Source: DATKDU01 sp035512595
GTDB lineage: Bacteria > Planctomycetota > Planctomycetia > Pirellulales > Pirellulaceae
DNA length: 21,625 nt
Direction of reading: 5' to 3'
NCBI GenBank assembly: GCA_035512595.1
Contig: DATKDU010000477.1
Location: 1 to 21,625 of the forward strand
Shown: positions 1 through 7,744 of the stretch, in pieces
Position numbering within the stretch: the first letter of the stretch is position 1
How the letters are laid out: every line of letters starts with the position of its first letter
The notes under the pieces: generated by a model
Seen by the model: the letters and a program-made list of their open reading frames with translations, nothing else
Database searches by the model: none
What the model was told of the DNA's origin: nothing
Made by a program: the position numbers and the translations under genes

Positions 1-1144
1 CCAGAATGCCGCTGGTCAGGAGGGTCCGCTCGACGGGGTAGCTGGGTCGGCCGGTGTGCAACATCCGCTCGATGGCCTTGAGCAGCCAGGCGAAGTGGGG
101 ATGGCGGGGCTCCAGCCGCTCTTCGAACCGCGTGGCCAGCAGGCGGCGATCACCCTTGAGCTGGAGTGCTGCGGCATTGGCGCCGGCGTAATTCGAGAGC
201 ATGACGACGGCCCCGCGCAGGCCATCAAGATACTCAAACAGAAAGAGGGCGTGGTCGTCTCCGCGGCGCAGCTCGCCGGTGCCCTTGGGGACGACAGCCA
301 GCGCGGCTTCGAACAGGTCCTTAGGGATGGCGCCGTCGTCGATGGCTTTCCACATCGCGTCCCCTTGCAGGCACTGTACGGACGATACACCGGTCTCCGC
401 CCCGCGCCGCCGCTCGACGAGCGACTGAAAGCAGTCAAGCGCATGAGCACCGTAGATATCCAGCCCCGAGTAGCCGATCCCCACGGCGGCTTCGATCTCG
501 CATCCCAGCGGCACTTCGATCTGGGGCTCGCGGAAACTGACCGGCAGCGACGATCCGGCCATCAGCGGGATTTTGAGCTCCTGCGCCCGGTCGTACATCC
601 ATTTCGCGTCGTCCCAGACGGGACCGAGATGCTTGTCGCTGAAAACGGGGACCACCTTGCCGAACTTCACAAACGCCGCCGCGATTTCTTCAAAGAACCG
701 CCGCCGGGGATAGAGATGCTGCCCCTTGTCGTTCCAGGGATAGGTGCCGTGCTCGCCGATGCTGATCACGCCATCGACGGGAATTGCATCGCCGCCGACG
801 GTCACGGCCTTGTCGATCGTGTCATAGATGGGAAAGCCGTGCTTCTTGGCCAGTCCGCGGGCGAGGTCCCGGTCCGTGAACTGATCGACGTAGAGCGAGG
901 CGAGCTTCAGCGCCGGTCCTGGGCCGCCATCCTGCTGCCACCCCTCAAGGATCTTGCCCAGGAGCACGTCGGCGTGGAGCCCCTTCTCATAGGCGGTGAT
1001 CACACCCGCCACCGACTTGGGCCGCGGCCGCTGTTCAATCGCATGAGCTGCGCACGGAAGCGTGCCGGCGGCTGCGACGGCCGCAGCGCCGGCAATCCAC
1101 TCGCGACGAGTGATCTCGCCGGCGCTCTTATAGAAACTGGTCAT
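1..1144 (-). CDS. Tat-signal secreted protein of unknown function, 3' end cut by window edge
   Basis: The reading frame is open from the ATG at 1144 down to the left edge (381 codons without a stop), so the C-terminus lies outside. The N-terminus reads MTSFYKSAGEITRREWIAGA followed by an Ala-rich stretch ending near AAHA, which looks like a twin-arginine (Tat) export signal. After it come alternating strand/helix-like segments (LKLASLYVDQF, then DGVISIGEHGTYPWNDKGQ and YPRRRFFEEI, then KWMYDRAQELKIPLMAGSSL). This layout resembles the nucleotide-binding half of Gfo/Idh-type proteins, but no glycine-rich GxGxxG motif or EKP motif is visible, so I do not assign an enzyme activity. It starts 14 bp after the HEAT-repeat gene stop at 1159, on the same strand, so the two are probably co-transcribed. 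Real gene: high confidence; function unknown. Confidence 0.85.
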   Translation of the reverse strand, partial: MTSFYKSAGEITRREWIAGAAAVAAAGTLPCAAHAIEQRPRPKSVAGVITAYEKGLHADVLLGKILEGWQQDGGPGPALKLASLYVDQFTDRDLARGLAKKHGFPIYDTIDKAVTVGGDAIPVDGVISIGEHGTYPWNDKGQHLYPRRRFFEEIAAAFVKFGKVVPVFSDKHLGPVWDDAKWMYDRAQELKIPLMAGSSLPVSFREPQIEVPLGCEIEAAVGIGYSGLDIYGAHALDCFQSLVERRRGAETGVSSVQCLQGDAMWKAIDDGAIPKDLFEAALAVVPKGTGELRRGDDHALFLFEYLDGLRGAVVMLSNYAGANAAALQLKGDRRLLATRFEERLEPRHPHFAWLLKAIERMLHTGRPSYPVERTLLTSGIL

Positions 1145-1158
1145 CGGTGTCGACGGGC

Positions 1159-3294
1159 CTACTTCGGCATTGGCAACAGGATCGAGGCATTTTCCTCAAA
1201 CGATGCCTCCCCCGCCTGGCCGTTGAGCTTGTACTGCACGTGCAGGACCTTCTTAACGCTTGGTGCCGGGTCGCCGCCGAAGGCTTCGTTGTAAGTCGGT
1301 TTGCCCAGGACGATCAGCGGCGAGGTGCCGGCCTGCTTTTGCAAAAGCTCGGTCACGTCCTTCTGCTGTCCGGAAGCGCCATAGACCGCTTTGACGATCT
1401 CCACCTTCACCGGCTCGATGCCGACCTTCTTGAGCAGGTCCTGGACGTCGGCCGACTGGCCGCCGATCTTCTGGGCGATGACCAGGGCGACGCGGCCGGC
1501 GTCATCCTTCAGGGCGGGAATCGCGGCGGCCTTGACCGTGACCCGCAGCGTATCGACGCTCGGATAACGCTCCAGCACCTGCATCACCAGCTTCTGCTCT
1601 TCGATCCGCGTGGCCGCGTCGAGGGCGCTTTGGCACATTTCGCCCCGCTGCTGATCGCTGACCGGGAACTGGCGCACCAGGCGGATGTAGCCGCGGAGGG
1701 CTCGCACCTGGTAGCGGCCCGCTTTGTCATCCTTGGCGACTTCCAGCAGCACCGGGGCCGCATCGACGCTCATCCATTCGCCCAGGATGCGGCTGCCGGC
1801 GTCCTTCAACTCCTCATTGCTCCCCTTGAGAGCCGAGGCAATCGTCTCCAGGGACTTCTTGCCGCCGATGGCGCCGATCGTTTCCAGCAGCTTCGGCCTT
1901 GTCGCTGCCGGGGCACGCTGCATGGCCGCGGTCAACACCGCGGCACACGCGTCGCGGTCGGGCATGCGGACGCTGGCCGCCGTCAACGCTTTATGGGCCA
2001 CTTCCGCCAACTCCGCATCCTTAGCCGCGACGACCTGGGAAATGAGGACTGACAAGTCCTGGGCCGCAACGGTCTCTCCCAGTGCCTTCAAGGCGGCACT
2101 GCGAACCGACTTGTCCGAATGGTCGAGCGCTTTCTTCAGCGCGGCCGTGGCGTCGATCCGCCGCTGACCGACCGTTTCGATCAGGACCGAAAGCACCTTG
2201 CCTTCCGCCTTGTCGAGGCGGGCCGCGATTTCGGCATTGACCTTGTCGCCGCGCAGATCCGCCAGCGATTTGCGCGCCGCCTGCGACAGCTCCGCGTCGC
2301 TTTCCGTCGCCACGCCCACGAGCGTATCGATGCTCGACTCGTTGCCGAGCCGCCCGATGAACTCGATTGCCGCGATCCTCACTCCCTTGTCGCCGCTCTT
2401 CGCGGCAGCGAGGACGGCGGCCGGCACGGACTTTAGCTTGCGGTCGGCCAGAGCGTAAAGCACGAGTGCCGCTCGCTCCGCTGGTATTTTCGTCAACTCG
2501 GTTGCCAGCGCTTCGTCCACCTCGCTTCCGGGTAGCTCGCGAGCCGCCGAGAGGGCGATCTGCATGAACTGCTTGTCCGGAGATTGGAGGTGCTCGACGA
2601 GCAGCGGAATCCCGGCCGATTTACGGGCGAGAATGGCCCCTCGCGTCGCTTCCAGCTTCCGCGGCTTGGCCACTTCCGCCTGGCGGACCTCGTCGTAAAT
2701 GGCCACCGCTTCGTCGGACTTGTCGGCGGCCAAGAGCCGCTCCGCGCACAGAATGCACCCCTCGGCAACGGCGGAACGAACTTCGGCCCGGTCCCCTGCC
2801 AGCGCCTGCCGCAGCGTCTTGGTGGCGGCTTCGCCGCCAATACGGCCTAGTGCCAGTGCGGCGGCCGAGGCAACCAGCGCGTCCTTGTCGGCCAGCCGGG
2901 CCGTCAGCGGTTCGACGGCACTGGCCGCCTGGCGAACGCCGAGCGAGTTGATCGTGCCGACGAGCAGCCGCCCCTCCAGCGAACCGGCGGCCTTGGTCAG
3001 CGCTTCATCCGGCGCTGGACCGGGGATCGCCTCCAGCGCGATCCGTGCCCAGGAAGCCAGCTCGGGGTCACTCAGCAGCTTCGCCAGCTCGGGGACCGCC
3101 TTGTCGGTGCCGTAAATGGCCAGTTGCTTGCACGCCAGCGCCTTGTCCGGCCTTTCGCCCGACTTGAGGACCTCGATCAGGTCCGCTTCTCTCGCCACGA
3201 ACGGATTGTTCTGGGCACTGGCGCTGGCGGTGAATCCGCCCCACAGGATCGCTAACAGGGCGACCTGCCAAATCGAGCATCGAGTCGTCATCAT
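1159..3294 (-). CDS. Secreted HEAT-repeat protein
   Basis: The protein has about 711 residues. It begins MMTTRCSIWQVALLAILWGG with a Sec signal peptide and a likely cleavage at ASA-QN. The rest is a long run of roughly 30-residue alpha-helical repeats with the HEAT/PBS-lyase pattern (for example ALVASAAALALGRIGGEAA, KSVRSAALKALGETVAA, VRIAAIEFIGRLGNESS), covering about residues 40-590. A smaller C-terminal part contains KKVGIEPVKVEIVKAVYGAS and may mediate binding. Such repeat scaffolds usually bind other proteins; no catalytic motif is visible. I chose the ATG at 3294 because AGGA lies 8 bases upstream; an in-frame TTG at 3312 would add six residues. It precedes the Tat-signal gene by 14 bp, suggesting a two-gene transcript of exported proteins. 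The partner is unknown. Confidence 0.9.
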   Translation of the reverse strand: MMTTRCSIWQVALLAILWGGFTASASAQNNPFVAREADLIEVLKSGERPDKALACKQLAIYGTDKAVPELAKLLSDPELASWARIALEAIPGPAPDEALTKAAGSLEGRLLVGTINSLGVRQAASAVEPLTARLADKDALVASAAALALGRIGGEAATKTLRQALAGDRAEVRSAVAEGCILCAERLLAADKSDEAVAIYDEVRQAEVAKPRKLEATRGAILARKSAGIPLLVEHLQSPDKQFMQIALSAARELPGSEVDEALATELTKIPAERAALVLYALADRKLKSVPAAVLAAAKSGDKGVRIAAIEFIGRLGNESSIDTLVGVATESDAELSQAARKSLADLRGDKVNAEIAARLDKAEGKVLSVLIETVGQRRIDATAALKKALDHSDKSVRSAALKALGETVAAQDLSVLISQVVAAKDAELAEVAHKALTAASVRMPDRDACAAVLTAAMQRAPAATRPKLLETIGAIGGKKSLETIASALKGSNEELKDAGSRILGEWMSVDAAPVLLEVAKDDKAGRYQVRALRGYIRLVRQFPVSDQQRGEMCQSALDAATRIEEQKLVMQVLERYPSVDTLRVTVKAAAIPALKDDAGRVALVIAQKIGGQSADVQDLLKKVGIEPVKVEIVKAVYGASGQQKDVTELLQKQAGTSPLIVLGKPTYNEAFGGDPAPSVKKVLHVQYKLNGQAGEASFEENASILLPMPK

Positions 3295-3369
3295 CGTACT
3301 GATCCTGATCAACGGAGAGTTTTGTTTGTTGGGGCTTGAGTGAATATCAGTCGTCCGAAAGTCAAACCG

Positions 3370-3532
3370 CCACCGACCCCGGTCGGTGGAACGCCGACTG
3401 AAAGGCTAGAAGCGACACAGCACACACCCATTTCTCCATCCGCCGCTTCGCGGCGGATGGAGAAAAGAAATGACTTATTAAAGGGCCGCTTGCTAGCCAG
3501 TCAGTCATTGGACCACCGACCAGGGTCGGTGG
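3370..3532. repeat. Palindromic MITE-like element between the HEAT and Gfo/Idh genes
   Basis: This 163-bp element has two halves that are imperfect inverted copies of each other. Each end is itself a hairpin: a 9-bp arm CCACCGACC facing GGTCGGTGG with a 2-base loop, at 3370-3389 and again at 3513-3532. The centre is a perfect 16-bp stem (3431-3446 with 3450-3465) closed by the loop TTC. Between end and centre, both halves share GACTG and GGCTAG-AGCG words in opposite orientation. It encodes no transposase and lies in the 306-bp gap 3295-3600, which otherwise holds nothing I can name. Its spurious translation PTLVGG is a peptide I recall from planctomycete genomes, so it is probably multi-copy. 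Confidence 0.8.
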
Positions 3533-3600
3533 TGTTTGTTGGCCGAATTGGCGGCCTTGGTAGTTCGGACAGGTTTCAATCACGGCAATCATCCTTCCTT

Positions 3601-4890
3601 CTACAGCCGCCACGGCTCGCGGAGCGCTTCGGAGCGGAGGCGGTTGGCCTGTTCGTCTCCTGGAAACTCGTGTTTCTCGGCGTCGAACTTCAGAGTCCGC
3701 CCCAGGGCCAGGGCGATGTTGGCCGCATGGCAGGCAATGTGGGCGTTGCAGGCCGCCTCGGCATTGGTCACCGGCTGGCTGCGGGTCTTCACGCAGTCGA
3801 GGAAGTTGCGGACGTGGAACGTCGCCGGATAGCCGCCGATTTCTTCCACCTGCCGCCCGGCGAGCAGCTCGGGCGAGCTGAGGACCATCTTGCCGCTGTC
3901 CCCCGCTTCGACCCAGCCGTCCTCCCCTTCGAACCGCACCGGGCACGACCCGAGCGGCAGCCAGCCCGTTTCGCGAATGACCAGCTCCACCCCGTCGGCA
4001 TAGGTGCAGACGATGCGGCCATCCTTGGGCGGGTTGTATTCGACCGGGACCGACTTGTCGCCGATGGCCCACTGGCACAGATCGACGCAGTGCGAGCCCC
4101 ATTCGAGGACGCCGCCGCCGACGAGCCCGCCCCCTTTCTCAAAGTTAAACCCGTCCAGGTATTTGGCGTTGAACGGCCGCCAGGCCGCGGGGCCAAGATA
4201 GGTGTCCCAGTCCACGACATCCTTTGCCGGCTCTGGCTGGGCCGGCAGCCAGCCGCTCATGGCGGCAACCATCCCGGCCGGATGGGCATGGACCGCTTTG
4301 AGTTTGCCGAGCCGCCCCGTGCGGGCCAATTCGCAGGCAAACGCGAAGTGCGGCAGGCTGCGGCGCTGCGTGCCGGCCTGGAAGACGCGCCCCGTGCGGC
4401 GCATCGTATCCCGTAGGATCAGGCTCTGGGCAATGTTCTTGGTGACCGGTTTTTCGCAGTAAATATCCTTGCCGGCCCGGGCGGCGTACATTGAGGCGGT
4501 CGCGTGCCAGTTCGGCCCCGTGGCGATCAGCACCGCATCGACGTCGGTCCGATCGAGCAGCTCGCGGAAGTCCACATATGTTTCGCAGTCCGGATCGCCG
4601 CTCCGCTGATCGACCATTTTTTTGATCGCTTCGCGGCGGGCCTGCTTAATGTCGCAGACGGCGACGAACTGCACATCCTTCTGCTCCAGGAAGCAGCCCA
4701 GGTCGTAAGTGCCCCGGTTGCCAATGCCGATGCCCCCGACGACGACCCGCTCGCTGGGGGAGACGAAGTCATCCTTGCCCAGGGCGGAGGCGGGGATAAA
4801 GAGAGGGGCGGCCGTCAGCGCAGCGCCGGCCGACAGTGCCGTCTTCAAAAAGCGACGCCGACCTTGGTCGGGGGATTTTCTTTTGAGCAT
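3601..4890 (-). CDS. Tat-exported Gfo/Idh/MocA family oxidoreductase
   Basis: This 429-residue protein starts at the ATG at 4890, which has AGGAG 7 bases upstream; longer in-frame starts have no such support. RRRFLKTALSAGAALTAAP at residues 11-29 is a twin-arginine signal, so it is exported already folded with its cofactor. A Rossmann NAD(P)-binding region follows, with VVVGGIGIGNRG at about 49-60 and the acidic VCDIKQ near 78-83. The family hallmark CEKPVTKNIAQS is at about 145-156. The C-terminal half is the usual alpha/beta substrate domain (GGGVLEWGSHCVDLCQWAIGD, the segment with the typical catalytic His). Families of this type oxidise or rearrange sugars and inositols; planctomycetes carry many exported paralogues, thought to act on carbohydrate. 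The substrate cannot be told from sequence. Its length is typical. Confidence 0.93.
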   Translation of the reverse strand: MLKRKSPDQGRRRFLKTALSAGAALTAAPLFIPASALGKDDFVSPSERVVVGGIGIGNRGTYDLGCFLEQKDVQFVAVCDIKQARREAIKKMVDQRSGDPDCETYVDFRELLDRTDVDAVLIATGPNWHATASMYAARAGKDIYCEKPVTKNIAQSLILRDTMRRTGRVFQAGTQRRSLPHFAFACELARTGRLGKLKAVHAHPAGMVAAMSGWLPAQPEPAKDVVDWDTYLGPAAWRPFNAKYLDGFNFEKGGGLVGGGVLEWGSHCVDLCQWAIGDKSVPVEYNPPKDGRIVCTYADGVELVIRETGWLPLGSCPVRFEGEDGWVEAGDSGKMVLSSPELLAGRQVEEIGGYPATFHVRNFLDCVKTRSQPVTNAEAACNAHIACHAANIALALGRTLKFDAEKHEFPGDEQANRLRSEALREPWRL

Positions 4891-5009
4891 GACTGGACTC
4901 CTGAACGTAATTGGACGAATCGCAGCGGCGATTCCCAGAAACCCTACGGGCGCCACGCTCCACAGCATAATGCCGCGGCGGGGGAGAATCCATCTAGGGC
5001 AAAAACGAG

Positions 5010-5579
5010 TCAACTGGCTTCAAGCCGGGCGAGAATATCGTCCCAAACGGCTCTTAATCCCAGTCGCTGTGCCCAATCGGCAATGTATCGGCGATCGATC
5101 TGGTCCCCGGAGATTTTCAGCATGGCGAGAATGTCCCGTACGTGCTTCTCGGATTCGCCCAAGCGGAAGTAATCCAGCTTTTTGATGATCACGTCCTCAG
5201 GCGAGGCAAACGAGACCTCGTAGCCGTCATCGGGTCGCGGCAGCCGAACCCCACGGCGCAGTTGAGCCTGGTCGAAATCGCCGCCACCGGCCACGAAGCA
5301 ATCGACTTTGAATCCCGAGCCAGGGTGAATGATGTTGAACTGAAATCGCTTGCGAACAGCCGATTCGACCGCTGGACGGCTCAAGTAGTATTCCGATTCA
5401 GGAAACTCGGCGCAGAAGGCGTCGATCTTTTCCAGCGTCAGCTCGATGACCACATCGATGTCGTTGGTATTCCGGCTTTCTCCATAGAGGATACTGGCCG
5501 TGGAGCCGACGACGACGTAGCGGATGGCCAGCTTGTCGAACGTCTGGGCAATCTTGCGGAGAAGGTCAGCCTGCTCCAT
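5010..5579 (-). CDS. Nucleotidyltransferase-fold protein (MNT/AbiEii-like, DUF6036-type)
   Basis: The product has 189 residues from the ATG at 5579 (GGAG 8 bases upstream). YVVVGSTASILYGE at residues 21-34 is the glycine-serine signature of the polymerase-beta-type nucleotidyltransferase fold. It is followed by TNDIDVVI with the two catalytic aspartates D40 and D42, and a third acidic residue D93 in FKVDCFV. All three metal-binding positions are therefore present and the enzyme is probably active. The middle SFASPEDVIIKKLDYFRLGESEKHVRDI (about 143-170) is typical of AbiEii/DUF6036-like proteins, several of which are toxins or antitoxins that modify RNA or proteins with nucleotides. Its start lies inside the 3' end of the 71-aa gene (14-bp overlap), so the two are translationally coupled. 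The target is unknown. Confidence 0.85.
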   Translation of the reverse strand: MEQADLLRKIAQTFDKLAIRYVVVGSTASILYGESRNTNDIDVVIELTLEKIDAFCAEFPESEYYLSRPAVESAVRKRFQFNIIHPGSGFKVDCFVAGGGDFDQAQLRRGVRLPRPDDGYEVSFASPEDVIIKKLDYFRLGESEKHVRDILAMLKISGDQIDRRYIADWAQRLGLRAVWDDILARLEAS

Positions 5580-5781
5580 GCGAGATTCTCCGCACGACCT
5601 CGCGATCGATCTGCTCGGCGTTCCAATCGGGATGGTCAAACCGCAGCTTGTCTCGGATCAGCCCGCGAGCCATTCGGGACATGCTGGCGGCCATCTCCAG
5701 CCGCTCAAACGGGGTTTTGGCGCGCAGAATATCCGCCATTTGGTCGTCGATCATTTCGTAGCGGGCGGGGTCGAGCGGCAC
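5566..5781 (-). CDS. Small protein coupled to the nucleotidyltransferase
   Basis: This 71-residue protein begins VPLDPARYEMIDDQMADIL from a GTG at 5781. AGGAG lies 7 bases upstream of that GTG, a better start than the longer ATG-started reading that runs back through the divergent promoter region. It is predicted to be mostly helical and charged (AKTPFERLEMAASMSRMAR, then HPDWNAEQIDREVVRRISHG). I recall similar short proteins next to nucleotidyltransferases in planctomycetes, with no function assigned. The final 14 bases overlap the nucleotidyltransferase gene. It could be the cognate partner or antidote of that enzyme; this is inference from gene order only. Confidence 0.8.
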   Translation of the reverse strand: MPLDPARYEMIDDQMADILRAKTPFERLEMAASMSRMARGLIRDKLRFDHPDWNAEQIDREVVRRISHGAG

Positions 5782-5802
5782 AGCGTTTCTCCTCTGCGAA
5801 CT

Positions 5803-5808
5803 ATTGTA
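5803..5808 (-). promoter_or_regulatory. Possible -10 element for the 71-aa/nucleotidyltransferase unit
   Basis: On the minus strand this reads TACAAT, five of six matches to the TATAAT consensus, 22 bases before the GTG start at 5781. No good -35 hexamer is visible at the expected spacing. The 131-bp divergent region 5782-5912 must also hold the promoter of the plus-strand epimerase gene, for which I see no clear box. Confidence 0.3.
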
Positions 5809-5912
5809 ACAACTGCCTCGATGCTTGGATGGGAACTGCCCGTAGTGGGGCTCGTCGCGAGCGTCTAAACTACGCTCATTCCGCACCCGCTTTGCTTGCT
5901 CTGGAGGCACTG

Positions 5913-7088
5913 ATGGCCGTCAAAACCTGGAATGCACTGTCCACCGAACATCCTGCCGAAATGCCGATCCGGCGGTTTGACGAGCCGATGATCGAAGGGT
6001 TCTCTGGCTCGCTGCGCAGCGTCCGCCACGTAAACGGCCTGAGCGACGGGGTGGAATCAATCACGATCAACAATGGGAATATCGTCATCGAGGTCATCCC
6101 CACTCGCGGGATGGGAATCCGCACGGTTTACCTGCCAGGAGCACAAGGTTTGTCGCCGCTGGGCTGGGATTCGCCCGTCCAAGGTCCGGTCCATCCCAAG
6201 TTCGTCAATCTCGGCGAGCCGAGTGGCCTGGGCTGGCTCGACGGCTTTGACGAACTGCTCGTCCGCTGCGGCCTGGAGAGCAACGGCGCGCCGGAGCATG
6301 ACGAGAAGACCGGGCGGCTCAAGTACCCGCTTCACGGCCGGATCGCCAACAAGCCGGCGCATCACGTCGAACTTTCGATCGACACCGACAAGCAAGAAGT
6401 AAAACTCGTCGGCATTGTGGACGAGGCGCGGTTTCACTTTCAAAAGCTGCGCATGACCAGCACGCTGACGACGAAGTTCAATAGCACCTCGTTCACCATC
6501 TCTGACAAAATCGAAAACCTCTCCGCCACGCCAGCCGAAGCCCAGATGCTCTATCACGTCAACTTCGGAGTGCCGCTGCTGGATGCCGGCTCGCGGGTCG
6601 TGCTGCCGGCCAAGACGGTAGTGCCGCGGAATGCGCGGGCGGCCAGCCACATCCAGAGCTGGGACAGCTATGCGGCCCCGGAGCCGGGCTTTGAAGAAAT
6701 GGTCTACTTCTTCGACCTCCACGGCGACGACAAGGGCCAGACGCGGACGCTCCTGAAAAACGCCCACGGCACTCGCGGCGTGAGCCTCGTTTTCAACACA
6801 AAACAGCTCCCCTGCTTTTCGCTCTGGAAGGACACGGCCGCCGTGGAAGACGGCTACGTCACAGGGCTGGAGCCTGGGACGAACTATCCCAACCCGCGCT
6901 CCTACGAAGGCCAGCAGGGGCGAGTGATCAAGCTGCCGCCGAAAGGTTCGACGACGCTGGAGTTGACCTTGGAAATCCATCCCGACGACGCGGCGGTCAA
7001 ATCTGCGGAAGCGGCAGTCAAGAAAATCGCCGCCGGCCGCGAGCCAGAAATCTTCGATCAGCCGCAGCCGGGGTGGTGTGCGCCGTGA
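5913..7088 (+). CDS. Aldose 1-epimerase-like protein (DUF4432 family)
   Basis: The product has 391 residues, starting at the ATG at 5913 with GGAGG 5 bases upstream; the open frame extends far upstream but only as a non-coding shadow of the genes on the other strand. The protein is a beta-rich galactose-mutarotase-type fold. Recognisable parts are IEVIPTRGMGIRTVYLPG (about 53-70), the segment YPLHGRIANKPAHHVEL containing a likely catalytic His, ITINNGN near the start, and LYHVNFGVPLLDAGSRVV in the second half. LEPGTNYPNPRSYEGQQGRV is a DUF4432 hallmark. Members are thought to interconvert sugar anomers or epimers in the cytoplasm; no signal peptide is visible here. It stands alone between oppositely oriented genes. 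The exact sugar is unknown. Confidence 0.9.
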   Translation: MAVKTWNALSTEHPAEMPIRRFDEPMIEGFSGSLRSVRHVNGLSDGVESITINNGNIVIEVIPTRGMGIRTVYLPGAQGLSPLGWDSPVQGPVHPKFVNLGEPSGLGWLDGFDELLVRCGLESNGAPEHDEKTGRLKYPLHGRIANKPAHHVELSIDTDKQEVKLVGIVDEARFHFQKLRMTSTLTTKFNSTSFTISDKIENLSATPAEAQMLYHVNFGVPLLDAGSRVVLPAKTVVPRNARAASHIQSWDSYAAPEPGFEEMVYFFDLHGDDKGQTRTLLKNAHGTRGVSLVFNTKQLPCFSLWKDTAAVEDGYVTGLEPGTNYPNPRSYEGQQGRVIKLPPKGSTTLELTLEIHPDDAAVKSAEAAVKKIAAGREPEIFDQPQPGWCAP

Positions 7089-7113
7089 ATGGTGGGATCG
7101 CCGACGAAACCAT

Positions 7114-7500
7114 TCACCACAGCGGTTCAATGCCGTAACTACGGGCGAAACCGTCTCGACTGATGAGCTTGAGCGATTCGACTCTCGTTTGCGCCACGAT
7201 GATCCGATCGAACGGATCGCGATGGTGCCACGGCAATTCCAACAATTCCTGCAAGTGACTCATCGCAATTGGCAGTTGCTCGATCCCATTCCGATCGAGC
7301 TCGGCGGGAAATACCTCGGCAAACGGTTTGCCGATCGTCAACCTTCCTAAGCTCAATTTGATGGCGATTTCCCAGCACGACGCCAAGCTGACGAACGACC
7401 GATTCGCGGGGTTTTCAATCGCGGCTTTGGCGTTTGTACTGAGCCGGGGGTCGTCCGCGAGGAACCACAAAAGGCAATGAGTATCGAGAAGCAGGTTCAT
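7114..7500 (-). CDS. vapC: VapC-type PIN-domain toxin
   Basis: This 128-residue PIN-domain ribonuclease has the full acidic set: D6 in MNLLLDTHCLLW, E44 in SCWEIAIK, and D95/D98 in HRDPFDRIIVAQ. This subclass (WEIAIK, HRDPFDR) belongs to type II toxin-antitoxin systems, in which the toxin cleaves RNA when its antitoxin is degraded. Its ATG overlaps the antitoxin stop by 4 bases (7497-7500), the usual arrangement for coupled translation. Length is normal and no inactivating change is visible, so the toxin is probably functional. Confidence 0.92.
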   Translation of the reverse strand: MNLLLDTHCLLWFLADDPRLSTNAKAAIENPANRSFVSLASCWEIAIKLSLGRLTIGKPFAEVFPAELDRNGIEQLPIAMSHLQELLELPWHHRDPFDRIIVAQTRVESLKLISRDGFARSYGIEPLW

Positions 7501-7727
7501 TCGCTGTATTCCCGAAAATCCTCGAGCGGGGCGTCAAAGTCATCTGCCATCTCAATCATTCCGCGGAGTGAACCAGCGCGGGGCGTGGGACGCCCGTTCG
7601 TGGTGACAGCGACGATCCGCGCGACCGGATGACGGTCCTTGGTGAGCACGACATCCTCTCCCTGTCGTGCTTGGTTGACTAAATCCAAGAGTTCGACGTT
7701 CGAGCCGGACAGTTCATGCGTTTTCAT
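7497..7727 (-). CDS. Phd/YefM-type antitoxin
   Basis: The product has 76 residues. The N-terminal part (ELSGSNVELLDLVNQARQGEDVVLTKDRHPVARIVAV) has the Phd/YefM/VapB pattern in which a dimeric fold binds the operator DNA. The acidic C-terminal tail (EMADDFDAPLEDFREYSE) is the region that wraps the toxin. GAGGGA about 9 bases before the ATG is a plausible ribosome site. It follows the lipoprotein gene by only 17 bp, so it may be read from that gene's promoter as well as its own autoregulated one; I see no clear operator palindrome in the gap. Confidence 0.9.
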   Translation of the reverse strand: MKTHELSGSNVELLDLVNQARQGEDVVLTKDRHPVARIVAVTTNGRPTPRAGSLRGMIEMADDFDAPLEDFREYSE

Positions 7728-7744
7728 GTGCGAGTTCCCTCACT

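Noticed and set aside
56..1294. 412-codon plus-strand open frame
   Set aside because: It lies opposite the Tat-signal protein and its sequence is Arg/Asp/Leu-rich with no fold-like pattern; the minus strand has a signal peptide and runs 14 bp after the HEAT gene.
3340..4416. 358-codon plus-strand open frame
   Set aside because: It starts in the palindromic repeat and continues antisense to the Gfo/Idh/MocA gene.
4851..4880. CCGACC-TTGGTCGG word resembling the ends of the 3370-3532 element
   Set aside because: It encodes PDQGRRR of the Tat signal in the oxidoreductase and has no second half, so it is likely coincidental.
6057..7130. 357-codon minus-strand open frame
   Set aside because: It is antisense to the DUF4432 epimerase gene; His/Arg-rich composition, no motif.
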